A stretch of DNA of 35,166 bases from Cytophagaceae bacterium (GCA_025054875.1 JANWYS010000015.1:1-35166); one strand, 5' to 3'. Shown: positions 15,520 to 24,851, counted from the first letter of the stretch. Made by a program: numbers and translations. The notes: generated from the sequence alone by a model not told the origin.

Positions 15520-15876
15520 ATGAAAAACAATATATCGTATATAAGATTACTTTTCGTTATCTTTTTGTTGGCAGGGTTACTTGGCAATATTTATCCTGAT
15601 GGAGTAAACAAGAAAAATTGCAAACACACAAAAACCAACAAAGAAGAAAAGAAAAAACAATCGTCTTCAGACAAAAATTCATATTACGCTTCATCCGGTG
15701 CATCGTACAGTTTTTGTACAGGAAATTTGCAGCAAAGTGAAAATGATATTTTAAAAAATCAGTTTGATGATCTGTTCCTCTTTTCTCTAAGTAAACAAAA
15801 CAATCGAACTGCAAATTGGTGCGGTAAATATTTTTTCTCTCTATTCAGGCATATTATAGTAAAAAATGCTCCATAA
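15520..15876 (+). CDS. Small secreted or membrane-anchored hypothetical protein
   Basis: I do not recognise a family. The 118 residues begin with a clear signal or anchor helix (IRLLFVIFLLAGLLGNIYP, about 8-26), then a very Lys/Asn/Ser-rich linker (about 29-52, with runs such as EEKKKQSSSDKN), a Tyr/Ser-rich patch (YYASSGASYSF), and an amphipathic C-terminus ending SLFRHIIVKNAP. Three cysteines lie after the signal region. A good promoter sits just upstream, which supports expression. secDF starts 86 bp downstream on the same strand, with a separate leader. The composition and lack of known motifs leave function open. Confidence 0.65.
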   Translation: MKNNISYIRLLFVIFLLAGLLGNIYPDGVNKKNCKHTKTNKEEKKKQSSSDKNSYYASSGASYSFCTGNLQQSENDILKNQFDDLFLFSLSKQNNRTANWCGKYFFSLFRHIIVKNAP

Positions 15877-15962
15877 AGTTTGGACTACCGGCTGATGTTA
15901 GTCATTAATTTACCTCTTCAATAAAAAAATTCATTTTAACAAATCATTAAATAAAAATAACT

Positions 15963-18900
15963 ATGCGAAACAAAGGTTTTATCATCGGTATCACCATACT
16001 GCTATCCATTATATGTATTTATCTGTTATCGTTTACATTCATTGCCCGCAACATTGAAAAGAAAGCGGTGAAATACGCCACTGATAAAGATGGCAAAATC
16101 AATTTAGAGAAAAAACAAAAATATTTAGACTCCATTTTTGAAGAGCCTGTGCTGAATTTGCTGGGCATTAAATATACTTACAAAGAAGTAAAGGAAACTG
16201 AATTGGCTTTAGGCCTTGACCTGCAGGGCGGCATGCACGTGACACTTGAAGTATCTCCGGTGGAAATATTAAAAGTATTAGCTGCCGGGAACGCAAACAA
16301 TCCGGAATTTTTAGCGGCATTAAACGAAGCTTCCAGAAGGCAAGCCAACAGCCAGGCAAATTTTATTGAACTTTTCTATCAAGCGTTTGCCGAAAAAAGC
16401 AGCAACAAAAAATTGGTAACTATATTTTCTAATTCTCTGACCCGCAACATGGGCATTACGCCTTCTTCTACCGATGACGACGTAAAGAAAATGATTCGCT
16501 CTGAAATAGACCGTGCCATAGACCGCTCTTTTGAAATACTTCGCACCCGTATTGATAAATTCGGCGTGATACAACCTAACATTCAAAAAATACAGGGCAC
16601 CCATCGGATACAGCTTGAATTGCCGGGTGTAGAGAACCCACAACGCGTACGCAACCTCTTGCAAGGATCAGCAAAGCTTGAATTTATTGAAGTGTATCAC
16701 TTAAACGAACTGGCAGATAAGCTGGAAGCGATAGATAAATATTTAGTGTCTATCAAAAAAACTGCAACTACCGACTCCACCTCAGCTAAAAGCAAAGAAC
16801 TCAGCGAAATTGAAAAATCTTTGGCTGTAGATGCTGTGACCGACACAAAATCTGATACCACAAGTGCAAAAACAGACTCCTTAAGTGCTGATAGTACTCA
16901 ATCGTTGAAAAGAGAATACTCCGAACTCTTCTCACTGCTCATCAGAGATAGCCAGACTTTGCTTTATGCAGTGAAGGATACCGCCAAAATAAACCGCATA
17001 TTGGAAATGCCTAAAGTTCAAGCCATGTTGCCCCCCAACATAACTTTCTATTGGGAACGCAAGAATGCAAAAAGTCTGAAAGAAAACCCCACACTTGAAC
17101 TCATTCCTTGCCGTAAGTCTAAAAACCAACCTGCGCCTTTGGAGGGTAATGTGATTACTGCAGCATCATACAACTATGATGTGCAAGGCAGCGGAGGCTT
17201 TGAAGTGATAATGCGCATGAACGAAGCAGGAAAAAAGAAATGGGCTAAGATTACCACTGCAGCAGCTTCTGAAAACAATCGCCGCATAGCCATCATTCTT
17301 GATGGTTATTGCTACTCTGCGCCCAGAGTGCGACAACCGATCCTCAATGGGGTATCATCCATATCCGGTAATTTCACTTTGGAAGAAGCCAAAGACCTTT
17401 CCAACATACTCATGGCCGGAAAGCTACCGGCTCCCGTACGCATTGTGGAGGAGGTTATAGTCGGCCCGTCTCTGGGAAGAGAATCTATCATTGCAGGCTT
17501 GCAATCTATGCTGGTAGGATTATGTTTGGTTATTGTTTTCATGATATTGTATTACCATAAGGCCGGATTTGTTGCTGATGTAGCGCTTCTGTTCAACGTA
17601 CTCTTCACTCTGGGAGCTTTAGCATCGCTCAACTCAGTGCTCACTTTGCCCGGTATTGCCGGTATAGTGCTGACTCTCGGTATGGCGGTAGATGCCAATG
17701 TGCTCATCTTTGAACGCATAAAAGAGGAGCTTCGCGAAGGCAAAGCCTTACGCAACGCTATTGACCTTGGCTTTAGCAAAGCATTCTCCTCTATTTTCGA
17801 TTCTAACATCACTACCCTTATTGTAGCGGTAATTCTACTATGGTTGGGTTCAGGCCCTGTAAAAGGCTTTGCTACCACACTTCTCATAGGAGTTGCCTGC
17901 TCATTCCTGACAGCTGTGTTCATCAGCAAAATCATTATTCTATGGATGGTGAAAGACAAAGATCCAAACTCCCTTCAGTTTACCACGTTCATTTCGCGCA
18001 ATTTGTTCAAAAACATGAATTTTAACATCATCAGCAAACGCAAAATGTCGTACATCTTCTCTATATCGCTCATAGCCATAGGTATACTCACCATCTTTAT
18101 CCAAAAAGGACTAAACCTCGGTGTAGACTTCAGTGGCGGACGCTCATACATCGTACAATTTGAAAAACCTATTACAGCCACAGAGCTGAAAAACATTTTG
18201 CTTCCCGCATTTGGCAATGCAGGTACTGAAGTTAAAACTTTTGGTACAGACACAAAAATGAAAATTACTACCAGCTATCTGATAAACGATGAATCATCTG
18301 ATGCAGATAATATTGTGGCTGGAGCTTTAAACAATGCTTTGAAATCCATAAAAAACAACAAAGCTGAAATCATATCATCCAACAAGGTAGGAGCCACCGT
18401 AGCCGATGATATCAAAAACGACGCCATGATTTCCATAGTAGTGGCGCTGGCCGGAATATTCGTATATGTACTCTTCCGTTTCAAAAAATGGCAATTCAGC
18501 CTGGCTGGCATCACTGCGCTGTTTCACGATTCGCTCATGATATTGGCTATGTTTTCTATACTAAGGTTGTTAGGTATACCGTTTGAGATAGACCAGGTCT
18601 TCGTTGCAGCCATACTTACTATAGTGGGATTTTCCATAAACGATACGGTTATAGTGTTTGACCGTGTACGCGAAGTGTTGAACCAAACCCGACGCGACTT
18701 GAATTCATTCAGAGATAAAAACGAACTAGCTGACCTGATAAATAAAGCCATAAACCACACATTGAGCCGTACAATAATGACTACATTTACGGTGCTTGTG
18801 GTAGTGATTATTCTCTTTTTGTTTGGAGGTGAATCTTTAAGAGGCTTTTCGTTCGCTCTATTGATAGGAGTAATATTTGGTAGTTACTCCACCATATTCA

Positions 18901-18992
18901 TAGCTGTGCCTATGGTGCTTGATTTGTGGAGAAACAAGCAAGCCAAACCCGTAGAGGCGGTTGCCGGTACTAAAAGTTCAACAAAAAAATAA
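15963..18992 (+). CDS. secDF: Fused protein translocase subunit SecDF
   Basis: Uses the proton-motive force to pull proteins through the SecYEG channel on the periplasmic side. The 1009-residue fusion has SecD first: TM1 (8-26), GLDLQGGMHVTLEV (84-97), a large periplasmic region with a Ser/Thr/Asp-rich insertion (about 260-320), GFEVIMRMNEAGKKKW, then five more helices with GMAVDANVLIFERIKEE bearing the conserved Asp and Arg. SecF follows from about residue 715 (LNLGVDFSGGRSYIVQF), with INDTVIVFDRVRE and the last helices. About 12 helices in all. SecD-SecF fusions are usual in Bacteroidetes. No yajC gene lies nearby. The C-terminus ends in a short Lys/Ala/Thr tail. Confidence 0.95.
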   Translation: MRNKGFIIGITILLSIICIYLLSFTFIARNIEKKAVKYATDKDGKINLEKKQKYLDSIFEEPVLNLLGIKYTYKEVKETELALGLDLQGGMHVTLEVSPVEILKVLAAGNANNPEFLAALNEASRRQANSQANFIELFYQAFAEKSSNKKLVTIFSNSLTRNMGITPSSTDDDVKKMIRSEIDRAIDRSFEILRTRIDKFGVIQPNIQKIQGTHRIQLELPGVENPQRVRNLLQGSAKLEFIEVYHLNELADKLEAIDKYLVSIKKTATTDSTSAKSKELSEIEKSLAVDAVTDTKSDTTSAKTDSLSADSTQSLKREYSELFSLLIRDSQTLLYAVKDTAKINRILEMPKVQAMLPPNITFYWERKNAKSLKENPTLELIPCRKSKNQPAPLEGNVITAASYNYDVQGSGGFEVIMRMNEAGKKKWAKITTAAASENNRRIAIILDGYCYSAPRVRQPILNGVSSISGNFTLEEAKDLSNILMAGKLPAPVRIVEEVIVGPSLGRESIIAGLQSMLVGLCLVIVFMILYYHKAGFVADVALLFNVLFTLGALASLNSVLTLPGIAGIVLTLGMAVDANVLIFERIKEELREGKALRNAIDLGFSKAFSSIFDSNITTLIVAVILLWLGSGPVKGFATTLLIGVACSFLTAVFISKIIILWMVKDKDPNSLQFTTFISRNLFKNMNFNIISKRKMSYIFSISLIAIGILTIFIQKGLNLGVDFSGGRSYIVQFEKPITATELKNILLPAFGNAGTEVKTFGTDTKMKITTSYLINDESSDADNIVAGALNNALKSIKNNKAEIISSNKVGATVADDIKNDAMISIVVALAGIFVYVLFRFKKWQFSLAGITALFHDSLMILAMFSILRLLGIPFEIDQVFVAAILTIVGFSINDTVIVFDRVREVLNQTRRDLNSFRDKNELADLINKAINHTLSRTIMTTFTVLVVVIILFLFGGESLRGFSFALLIGVIFGSYSTIFIAVPMVLDLWRNKQAKPVEAVAGTKSSTKK

Positions 18993-19623
18993 TAACCTGG
19001 TTTGGCCTTCATAAACGGCATACCGGATGAATTGACTTTAGATTTTCTATGAATTCACAGCAATGTTTTATGAACACAAGACGTTCATTGCGGATAAGCA
19101 GTTTGCTGTTTATCCTATATTCCACATGAGCGAAAAAGTGAGATGAAATTTTTTATGTTGGGCGCGCCCCTGCGGGGCCGGGCTGTCCGCCATTCCGCTA
19201 TAGCTTCGGTGCTTCGCTAAAGCTCCGCACTGGCCTTGCAGGCCATGGCTCCCATCCTATGTACAACATTGGATTTGTCGGTGGTTTTGAAGAGAAGTTG
19301 GTGGAGGATTTATGCGTGGATGTGGGGTAAAGTCTCGTGTTGTATCTTCTAAACTTCCCGATTGGGAATCGGCCGGCATTCCATCGCGCAGGCTACACCG
19401 AACTCTTTCTGTTCTATGTGTGATTGCCGGGCTCTTTTCATACCACAGGTAAATTCATTTTATGCATCAGCCAGGCAGAAGGCGTTGTACGTATGCGTGC
19501 GCCATGTGAAGCTGCTTTGCTCAAAGATAGGGGGTTGTGGCGTGCAGGGCAAGGGAATACGCACTTTTTGGGACAGTATCAATGTGTTATCGGCTAAATC
19601 AGAGAAAAACTGTTCTGAGCATG
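18993..19623. other. Gene-free intergenic region between secDF and the Y-family polymerase
   Basis: It contains GC-rich repeat copy B (19132-19257). The 360 bp after it show no convincing gene: open frames there lack a family match and one runs antisense into the polymerase gene. CCATCGCGCAGG at 19381-19392 resembles CCCTCGCGCAGG directly after the core in copy A (11242-11253), hinting that copy B was split by about 120 bp of other DNA. The two genes on either side converge. Confidence 0.55.
19132..19257. repeat. GC-rich hairpin-dense dispersed repeat, copy B
   Basis: Aligns with 11127-11243 in the same orientation: AT-rich lead, GGGCGCGCCC, CCCCTGCGGGG, GGGCTGTCCGCC, GCTTCGGTGC, then an extra ~11 bp (TTCGCTAAAGC) missing from copy A, and the shared GCACTGGCC, GGCCT-TGC-AGGCC, GCCATGGCTCCCATCC. 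Differences other than that indel are few, so the copies share a recent common source. Confidence 0.75.
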
Positions 19624-20904
19624 CTAGTCAGAATCTATATGCAGGTCTTTTACAGAGCCGAATCCAATGGCATCTTTGAAAGTCGGCTCATCGGTTATCT
19701 CGGAGGCTTTTTTAATTTTCTGATTGCCGTATTTATCTTTTATCTTATATATGGTTTTGCGCAGTTCATCTTTCTTTTCTCGATCGTAAAATAATGAGTA
19801 TTGCACACATTGGCTGCTTATAAAATCAGAAACTACAATACCTATGGCTGTGGTTGCAGCATTGAGAAGAGAGGGTATGGAATGTTTTTTTTCGAACGCA
19901 TTCATGCGGTGTTTTATTATATGCAACAGATCAATGCCATCTTGCAGTGGAGTAGCCAGTTTGTAATTATCTTTCCATTGAGTGCCGTTTTCATAAGATA
20001 TGTGAGTATACACATGTTGGCAATGTACATCAGAGCGCACCATGCGTCCTTCCAGTTTCATGCAAAAAGAAAGCAACAGGTTATGCAGCGTTTCCTGATG
20101 TGAGCGTTGTTCTTTGGAGAGTTGCCTCATAACGCTCATGCTTTTGTAGGTTTCGTTGACGAAGTCGGCTTCTACAAAGTTGAGGCGGTAGTGCCAGTGA
20201 ATGCCTACAATGCTTTTACAGGCTTCTTTGAGCTTTTGTGGGGAAGCGTATCGTATATCTAAAGGGGTTTTTATACCGGCACGAACAAATCGGGTTTCCA
20301 TGCCTTTGCTGATGCCGGGCAGGTCAGTGAGAGATAGCTTTTCTAATATGGTATCTATATTTTGCTCATTGATTACGGTGAGACCATCTGGCTTTTCTAA
20401 TTCTGAAGCCAATTTTGCCAAAAAAGAGTTAGGAGCTATACCAATAGAGCACTTGAGCCAGTCGCCCACTTCGCTGCGTATATCGTTTTTTATTTTTAAG
20501 GCTACCGGCTTTAAATCTTTATATATGAATTTATAACTGTTGAAGTCTATTACTGCTTCATCAATGCTTTTGGGTGTCACTTCTTGCGAATATTTGCGCA
20601 ATACATTCATGATTTTAACATGGTAACTTCTGTAACGATCAGGGTGGGTTTCTACAGGCACCAATTCAGGGCACAGTTCCATGGCTTCATTCAGGCGCAT
20701 ACCGGTTTTTATACCATGCTTTTTTGCTTCTATTGAGGGAGATATCACACATCCATATTTACCGGTATACACACATACTCCCACAGGACGATTTCTCAGA
20801 TAATAGTTGTCTTGCTGCTCACAACTGGCAAAGAAGCTATTCATATCTACAAACATAGTGTAGGGCTCGCTGCTATTTCTGAAAGAATACTTGTTGGGCT
20901 TCAC
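19624..20904 (-). CDS. Y-family (DinB/UmuC-type) DNA polymerase
   Basis: A lesion-bypass polymerase. The catalytic residues are present: Asp in MFVDMNSFFASCEQQ, and the Asp-Glu pair of KSIDEAVIDF. After the palm come the helix-hairpin-helix thumb (LTDLPGISKGMETRFVRAG) and a little-finger domain. QYSLF, matching the QL[S/D]LF beta-clamp motif, lies about 55 residues before the end. The frame is open to 21021, but those extra residues form a hydrophobic stretch unlike any polymerase. I prefer the in-frame GTG at 20904 (MKPNKYSFRN...), with ATG 20856 as another option. It could be called Pol IV or UmuC-like; no umuD or imuA-like partner is adjacent, and I see no SOS box. Confidence 0.85.
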   Translation of the reverse strand: MKPNKYSFRNSSEPYTMFVDMNSFFASCEQQDNYYLRNRPVGVCVYTGKYGCVISPSIEAKKHGIKTGMRLNEAMELCPELVPVETHPDRYRSYHVKIMNVLRKYSQEVTPKSIDEAVIDFNSYKFIYKDLKPVALKIKNDIRSEVGDWLKCSIGIAPNSFLAKLASELEKPDGLTVINEQNIDTILEKLSLTDLPGISKGMETRFVRAGIKTPLDIRYASPQKLKEACKSIVGIHWHYRLNFVEADFVNETYKSMSVMRQLSKEQRSHQETLHNLLLSFCMKLEGRMVRSDVHCQHVYTHISYENGTQWKDNYKLATPLQDGIDLLHIIKHRMNAFEKKHSIPSLLNAATTAIGIVVSDFISSQCVQYSLFYDREKKDELRKTIYKIKDKYGNQKIKKASEITDEPTFKDAIGFGSVKDLHIDSD

Positions 20905-21361
20905 TTGGAAAAACAAATAGGTTATACTTACTAAGTAAAGGTTATATAGCATGAATATACCAATAACATCGTAAAAGTGCTGGAGTAACATTGCAGATTT
21001 TCTTACATTAGAGAAAAACATTCTGCATACTTTCTGCAGTGCAGTAACTATTTTTTAAGTTGTACGCTTCATTCTGCATGTGTATCCATTTTTATTCATC
21101 AGAGGTTTTACTTTGCGGGTTTCAATGAGTTGCCTCTGATGCAGAGCAACAGAGAGTTTTGCAGTTTACAATAATGACAAATTACTTTTTCTGTCCGGTG
21201 AGTTGAATTTTTCCGAGCCGAAAATGAGTTAAAATTGAGGAATATATTTCTCTGAAATCATATAAAATCTATTCTGATTGAAGACGACCTCATACGGTTA
21301 ACTTGTTGGAGCATGTTTAAGTATGTTGAAATTATTTGTTGATTATTATTAAAATAGACCC
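20905..21361. other. Divergent intergenic region between polymerase and permease genes
   Basis: About 450 bp with no gene I can support. The first 117 bp could be an upstream extension of the polymerase frame. The rest is AT-rich leader for the permease gene at 21362; no clear TAnnTTTG promoter, operator or RNA structure is seen. Confidence 0.5.
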
Positions 21362-22762
21362 ATGGAATTGATCGCCTTATTATCCATTGCAATATTGCTG
21401 GCAGCGATTTTGTTTTTCAAAAATATTTTCGGAGGGCTCATTCTTGCTTGCACACTGTGTACGCTAGGATATATGTTGCACAATGAAAACTCATTGTTCA
21501 TTCCAATAGCAAATAGTTTTTTGATTTTCTTTGAATTGGTTTTACTCCTGTCGGGAGCGTTGTTTTTCTACAATGTATTGCAACAGCGCGATCACTTCAG
21601 TTTCATAGATCATCTCAAAGAGAGAGGGATGGACCATTATTCTTTGTTAATGATGCTGAGTTTTTTTCTGATATCTTTTTTTGAGGGTATAGCTGGATTT
21701 GGCATACCTGCCATGCTCATAGCTCCCAAGCTCATGCGTTGCGGATACTCATCCGTTTCGGCGGTTGTTTTGTCTCTTTGTGGTGGTTTTGTAGCGGTGT
21801 TGTTTGGAGCCTTAGGTACACCAATAAAAATGGGATTCGACATAACTCAACCATGTATTGCTGTATACAAGATATTGTGGTTGAACATGATTGGTATATT
21901 GAGTATACCTTTGCTATTGTATTTCTTAAGCAAATATACTTCGCCACATGTGAAGATGCATTTCAAGTGGCGTTCTGTTCTGGCGGCCGGCTTCTGTTTT
22001 CTGGTACCTTTCAGTGTAGGCGTATTTCTCTCGCCGGAGTGGCCTTCTGTATTGGCGGGAAGTTTAGGTTTGTGGCTGTACATACGCTTTTTTACCAAAT
22101 CTCCTTTGCGGTTTTCCGTTCGCTTTTGGTGGAGAGCTTTCCGGCCATACATTGTTTTTCTATTGTTTTTGATATTGTATCGTTATTTTTGTTCAGATAT
22201 GTTTTTATTAGAACACAACGAGTTTAAAAAAATATCAGCATTTCAACCCGGATTTTTGTTTTGGATAACAGGATCATTTTTTTCAATAGACAAAGCTCAT
22301 AAATATGATTGGTATATGGCTTTTTCTGCTACATTCAAAAAATTAGCTAAGCCATTACTAACTCTTCTTTTGCTTATTTATTTCTCACAAGTTGTACGAG
22401 AAGAAGTTAAGTATTTATTTTCAAGCATAATCATGGAAAAGTCTATGTATTTTGCCGATATGATGTCGTTTCTATCCGGCATAGCAGGCGCTTTTCTGAC
22501 CGGTAGTGCCACTATGAGCAATATTCTTTTTACGAGCCTCAAAGAAATGACCTTCTGGTCAATGGCTATGCTTCACAGTGGTAGCGTGCTAGGCAATATT
22601 GTTTCTTTGCAAAACATAATCATGGTCAATTCCGTAACTGAGCATGCAACACCATTGCATCGTATTCTCAGGTTCCATACACCTGTATTGATGATTTACT
22701 CACTGCTGATTTTTTTTAGCTATGTTTATATGAATCTTTTCTATCATTTGTTGAATAAATAG
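21362..22762 (+). CDS. L-lactate permease (LctP) family transporter
   Basis: A 466-residue inner-membrane carrier with about 12 predicted helices. Recognition rests on two re-entrant-type motifs of the family: FFEGIAGFGIPAMLIAP (106-122; LctP has EGxAGFGTPxAI), and GAFLTGSATMSNILFTSL in the second half, followed by GNIVSLQNIIMVNSV. It is shorter than the ~550-residue proteobacterial LctP, mainly in the loops. Known members import lactate or glycolate with protons; the substrate here cannot be fixed. No lactate-utilisation (lut or lld) gene lies nearby. It is transcribed with the transketolase genes downstream, but a 93-bp gap makes a shared operon uncertain. Confidence 0.82.
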   Translation: MELIALLSIAILLAAILFFKNIFGGLILACTLCTLGYMLHNENSLFIPIANSFLIFFELVLLLSGALFFYNVLQQRDHFSFIDHLKERGMDHYSLLMMLSFFLISFFEGIAGFGIPAMLIAPKLMRCGYSSVSAVVLSLCGGFVAVLFGALGTPIKMGFDITQPCIAVYKILWLNMIGILSIPLLLYFLSKYTSPHVKMHFKWRSVLAAGFCFLVPFSVGVFLSPEWPSVLAGSLGLWLYIRFFTKSPLRFSVRFWWRAFRPYIVFLLFLILYRYFCSDMFLLEHNEFKKISAFQPGFLFWITGSFFSIDKAHKYDWYMAFSATFKKLAKPLLTLLLLIYFSQVVREEVKYLFSSIIMEKSMYFADMMSFLSGIAGAFLTGSATMSNILFTSLKEMTFWSMAMLHSGSVLGNIVSLQNIIMVNSVTEHATPLHRILRFHTPVLMIYSLLIFFSYVYMNLFYHLLNK

Positions 22763-22855
22763 TATGACCGTTATTCATTGATTCGCTTTCCGAATTTCAA
22801 AAAATATGTATACCTTCAATCGCTCAAATGGATTTAAAATTAATAACTAACGGAC

Positions 22856-23698
22856 ATGGCAGATTACACTGAACTAAAAAGAATAGCATCGCAAGTGCGT
22901 AGAGATATAATACGCATGGTGCATGGTGCCAAAAACGGACATCCGGGAGGTGCGCTTGGGTGTACCGATTTACTGGTGTTGTTGTATTTCAAACTCATGA
23001 AACACAACAAAAATTTTAACATGGATGGGAAAGGCGAAGATTTATTTTTTCTATCCAACGGACACATTTGTGCTGTGTGGTACAGTACGCTTGCGCGCGC
23101 CGGATATTTTGATATTAAAGAGTTGGCCACACACAGAAAAATAAATTCCAGGTTGCAAGGACATCCTACACCGCACGAACATTTACCTGGAATACGCATA
23201 GCCAGCGGTTCCTTGGGGCAAGGTCTTTCCAACGCTATAGGCGCTGCCCTCACCAAGAGGTTAAACGGAGACGACCGGTGGGTGCATGTGTTGATGGGAG
23301 ATGGCGAGCAAAACGAAGGGCAAATATGGGAGGCGGCAATGTTTGCCCCTCATCATAAAATAGACAATCTGATAGCTTATGTTGACTACAACGGTATACA
23401 GATAGATGGCCATACTGATGAAGTTATGAACCTGCTCGACCTGGGCGCAAAATACAAAGCCTTTGGCTGGGAAGTATATGAGTGTGATGGCAATAATTTT
23501 GAAGAACTCGAAAAAACTATACTTGCCGCACAGGCATCAAGAGGCAATGGAAAACCCAAAGCCATAATGATGAAAACCAAAATGGGTTACCCGGTTGATT
23601 TCATGATGGGCAACCATAAATGGCATGGTGTTGCACCGAACGACGAGCAGAAAGACAAAGCTCTCGCACAAATTGAAGAAACATTGGGTGACTATTAA
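22856..23698 (+). CDS. Transketolase, N-terminal subunit
   Basis: The thiamine-diphosphate-binding half of a two-gene transketolase, which moves two-carbon units in the pentose phosphate pathway. The 280 residues contain GHPGGALGCTDLLVLLYF (near 30), LQGHPTPHEHLPGI, the GSLGQGLSNAIGAAL glycine-rich segment, and the ThDP motif GDGEQNEGQIWEAA...NLIAYVDYNG. The Mg2+ ligands Asp and Asn are in place. It stops before the pyrimidine-binding domain, which is supplied by the next gene 24 bp downstream. This split form is common in Bacteroidetes, Firmicutes and archaea. It could instead act on another ketose, but pairing and motifs fit transketolase. Confidence 0.92.
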   Translation: MADYTELKRIASQVRRDIIRMVHGAKNGHPGGALGCTDLLVLLYFKLMKHNKNFNMDGKGEDLFFLSNGHICAVWYSTLARAGYFDIKELATHRKINSRLQGHPTPHEHLPGIRIASGSLGQGLSNAIGAALTKRLNGDDRWVHVLMGDGEQNEGQIWEAAMFAPHHKIDNLIAYVDYNGIQIDGHTDEVMNLLDLGAKYKAFGWEVYECDGNNFEELEKTILAAQASRGNGKPKAIMMKTKMGYPVDFMMGNHKWHGVAPNDEQKDKALAQIEETLGDY

Positions 23699-23722
23699 TA
23701 ACTAAATAAAAATCAAACAAAC

Positions 23723-24691
23723 ATGAAAAAATATACCTATACCGACAAAAAAGACACACGCTCCGGATTTGGAGACGGTATGACTGAACTGGGCAGAAAA
23801 AACCCTAATGTAGTAGCTCTGTGTGCAGACCTTACCGGATCGCTAAAGTTAGACGATTTTAAAAAAGAGAATCCTGATCGTTTCTTTCAGGTGGGAATTG
23901 CTGAGGCTAACATGATAGGCATAGCTGCGGGCATGACCATAGGAGGGAAGATCCCCTTCACCAGTACATTTGCTAACTTCTCTACCGGACGTGTGTACGA
24001 CCAAATACGTCAGTCTGTGGCCTATTCACATAAAAACGTAAAAATATGTGCCTCTCACGCCGGCCTCACTCTTGGCGAAGATGGCGCTACACACCAGATA
24101 CTGGAAGACATAGGAATGATGAAAATGCTTCCCGGCATGGTAGTCATAAACCCCTGTGATTACAACCAAACTAAAGCCGCCACTCTTGCCATCGCAGATT
24201 ACTATGGGCCTGTTTACTTGCGTTTCGGAAGGCCGGTGGTACCTGTGTTTACTCCTGCAGACCAAAAATTTGAAATCGGAAAAGCCTGGGTGGTAAACGA
24301 GGGAAAAGATGTAAGCATATTCTGTACAGGACACCTGGTGTGGGAATCCATAATAGCCGGAGAGATGTTGGCTGAAAAAGGGATAGAAGCCGACATCATA
24401 AACCTGCATACTATAAAGCCTTTAGACACTGCTGCAATATTGGCTTCCGTGAAAAAAACAGGTTGTGTAGTATCGGCAGAGGAACATAACATATGGGGAG
24501 GTCTTGGTGAAAGTATAGCACACGTGCTGGCTACCGAATATCCGGCACCCATGGAATTTGTAGGTACTAAAGATACATTTGGCGAAAGTGGTACTCCCGA
24601 TGAACTGATGAAAAAATACGGGCTTAAAGCAGAGAATATAGTAGAGGCTGTGCTGAAAGTGATAGAAAGAAAAAAAGTAGCTGTATCATAA
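23723..24691 (+). CDS. Transketolase, C-terminal subunit
   Basis: The pyrimidine-binding and C-terminal half that pairs with the preceding gene. The 322 residues have FGDGMTELGRKNPNVVALCA, RFFQVGIAEANMIGIAAGM with the conserved catalytic Glu of the pyrimidine domain, PFTSTFANFSTGRVYDQIRQ, SHAGLTLGEDGATHQILEDI, and the transketolase C-domain (about 190-320: FCTGHLVWESIIAGEML, EEHNIWGGLGESIAHVL). Together the two products make about 600 residues, slightly shorter than single-chain transketolases. The gene follows its partner by 24 bp and ends before a very long hairpin. Confidence 0.92.
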   Translation: MKKYTYTDKKDTRSGFGDGMTELGRKNPNVVALCADLTGSLKLDDFKKENPDRFFQVGIAEANMIGIAAGMTIGGKIPFTSTFANFSTGRVYDQIRQSVAYSHKNVKICASHAGLTLGEDGATHQILEDIGMMKMLPGMVVINPCDYNQTKAATLAIADYYGPVYLRFGRPVVPVFTPADQKFEIGKAWVVNEGKDVSIFCTGHLVWESIIAGEMLAEKGIEADIINLHTIKPLDTAAILASVKKTGCVVSAEEHNIWGGLGESIAHVLATEYPAPMEFVGTKDTFGESGTPDELMKKYGLKAENIVEAVLKVIERKKVAVS

Positions 24692-24744
24692 AGTTTCAGT
24701 TCATCAAACCTGTTTTAATACTGTAAAACTCTTACTCTCGCAAC

Positions 24745-24791
24745 TTTTTGAACGGTTTTACAATGTACCGCATTGGAAAACCGTTCAAAAA
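24745..24791. terminator. Long hairpin between convergent genes, probable bidirectional terminator
   Basis: A perfect 15-bp stem TTTTTGAACGGTTTT / AAAACCGTTCAAAAA (24745-24759, 24777-24791) encloses a second stem CAATG-TACCG-CATTG (24761-24775), with only an A-G mismatch between them. A further hairpin AGCAAT-TGTGC-ATTGCT follows (about 24802-24818) and then AAAATTTTT. The stem's own A/T ends supply a T run on either strand. It lies between the transketolase (ends 24691) and the LD-carboxypeptidase (ends 24852), which converge on it. Confidence 0.75.
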
Positions 24792-24851
24792 AAATTTCGC
24801 AAGCAATTGTGCATTGCTGAACGGCAAAATTTTTCTACTATATAAAATGGG

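Noticed and set aside
17552-17959. 135-codon frame antisense to secDF
   Set aside because: Fully inside conserved SecD membrane helices and without any motif of its own.
19362-19794. Two plus-strand open frames (105 and 85 codons) between secDF and the polymerase
   Set aside because: No recognisable motif, poor starts, and they overlap the 3' end of the polymerase gene on the other strand.
19624-20904. ImuB-like inactive polymerase paired with a mutasome
   Set aside because: The catalytic Asp and the Asp-Glu pair are all present, and no imuA or dnaE2-like gene is adjacent.
21739-22227. 162-codon frame inside the permease gene
   Set aside because: Same strand, different frame, Phe/Cys/Val-rich; a shadow of a hydrophobic membrane-protein gene.
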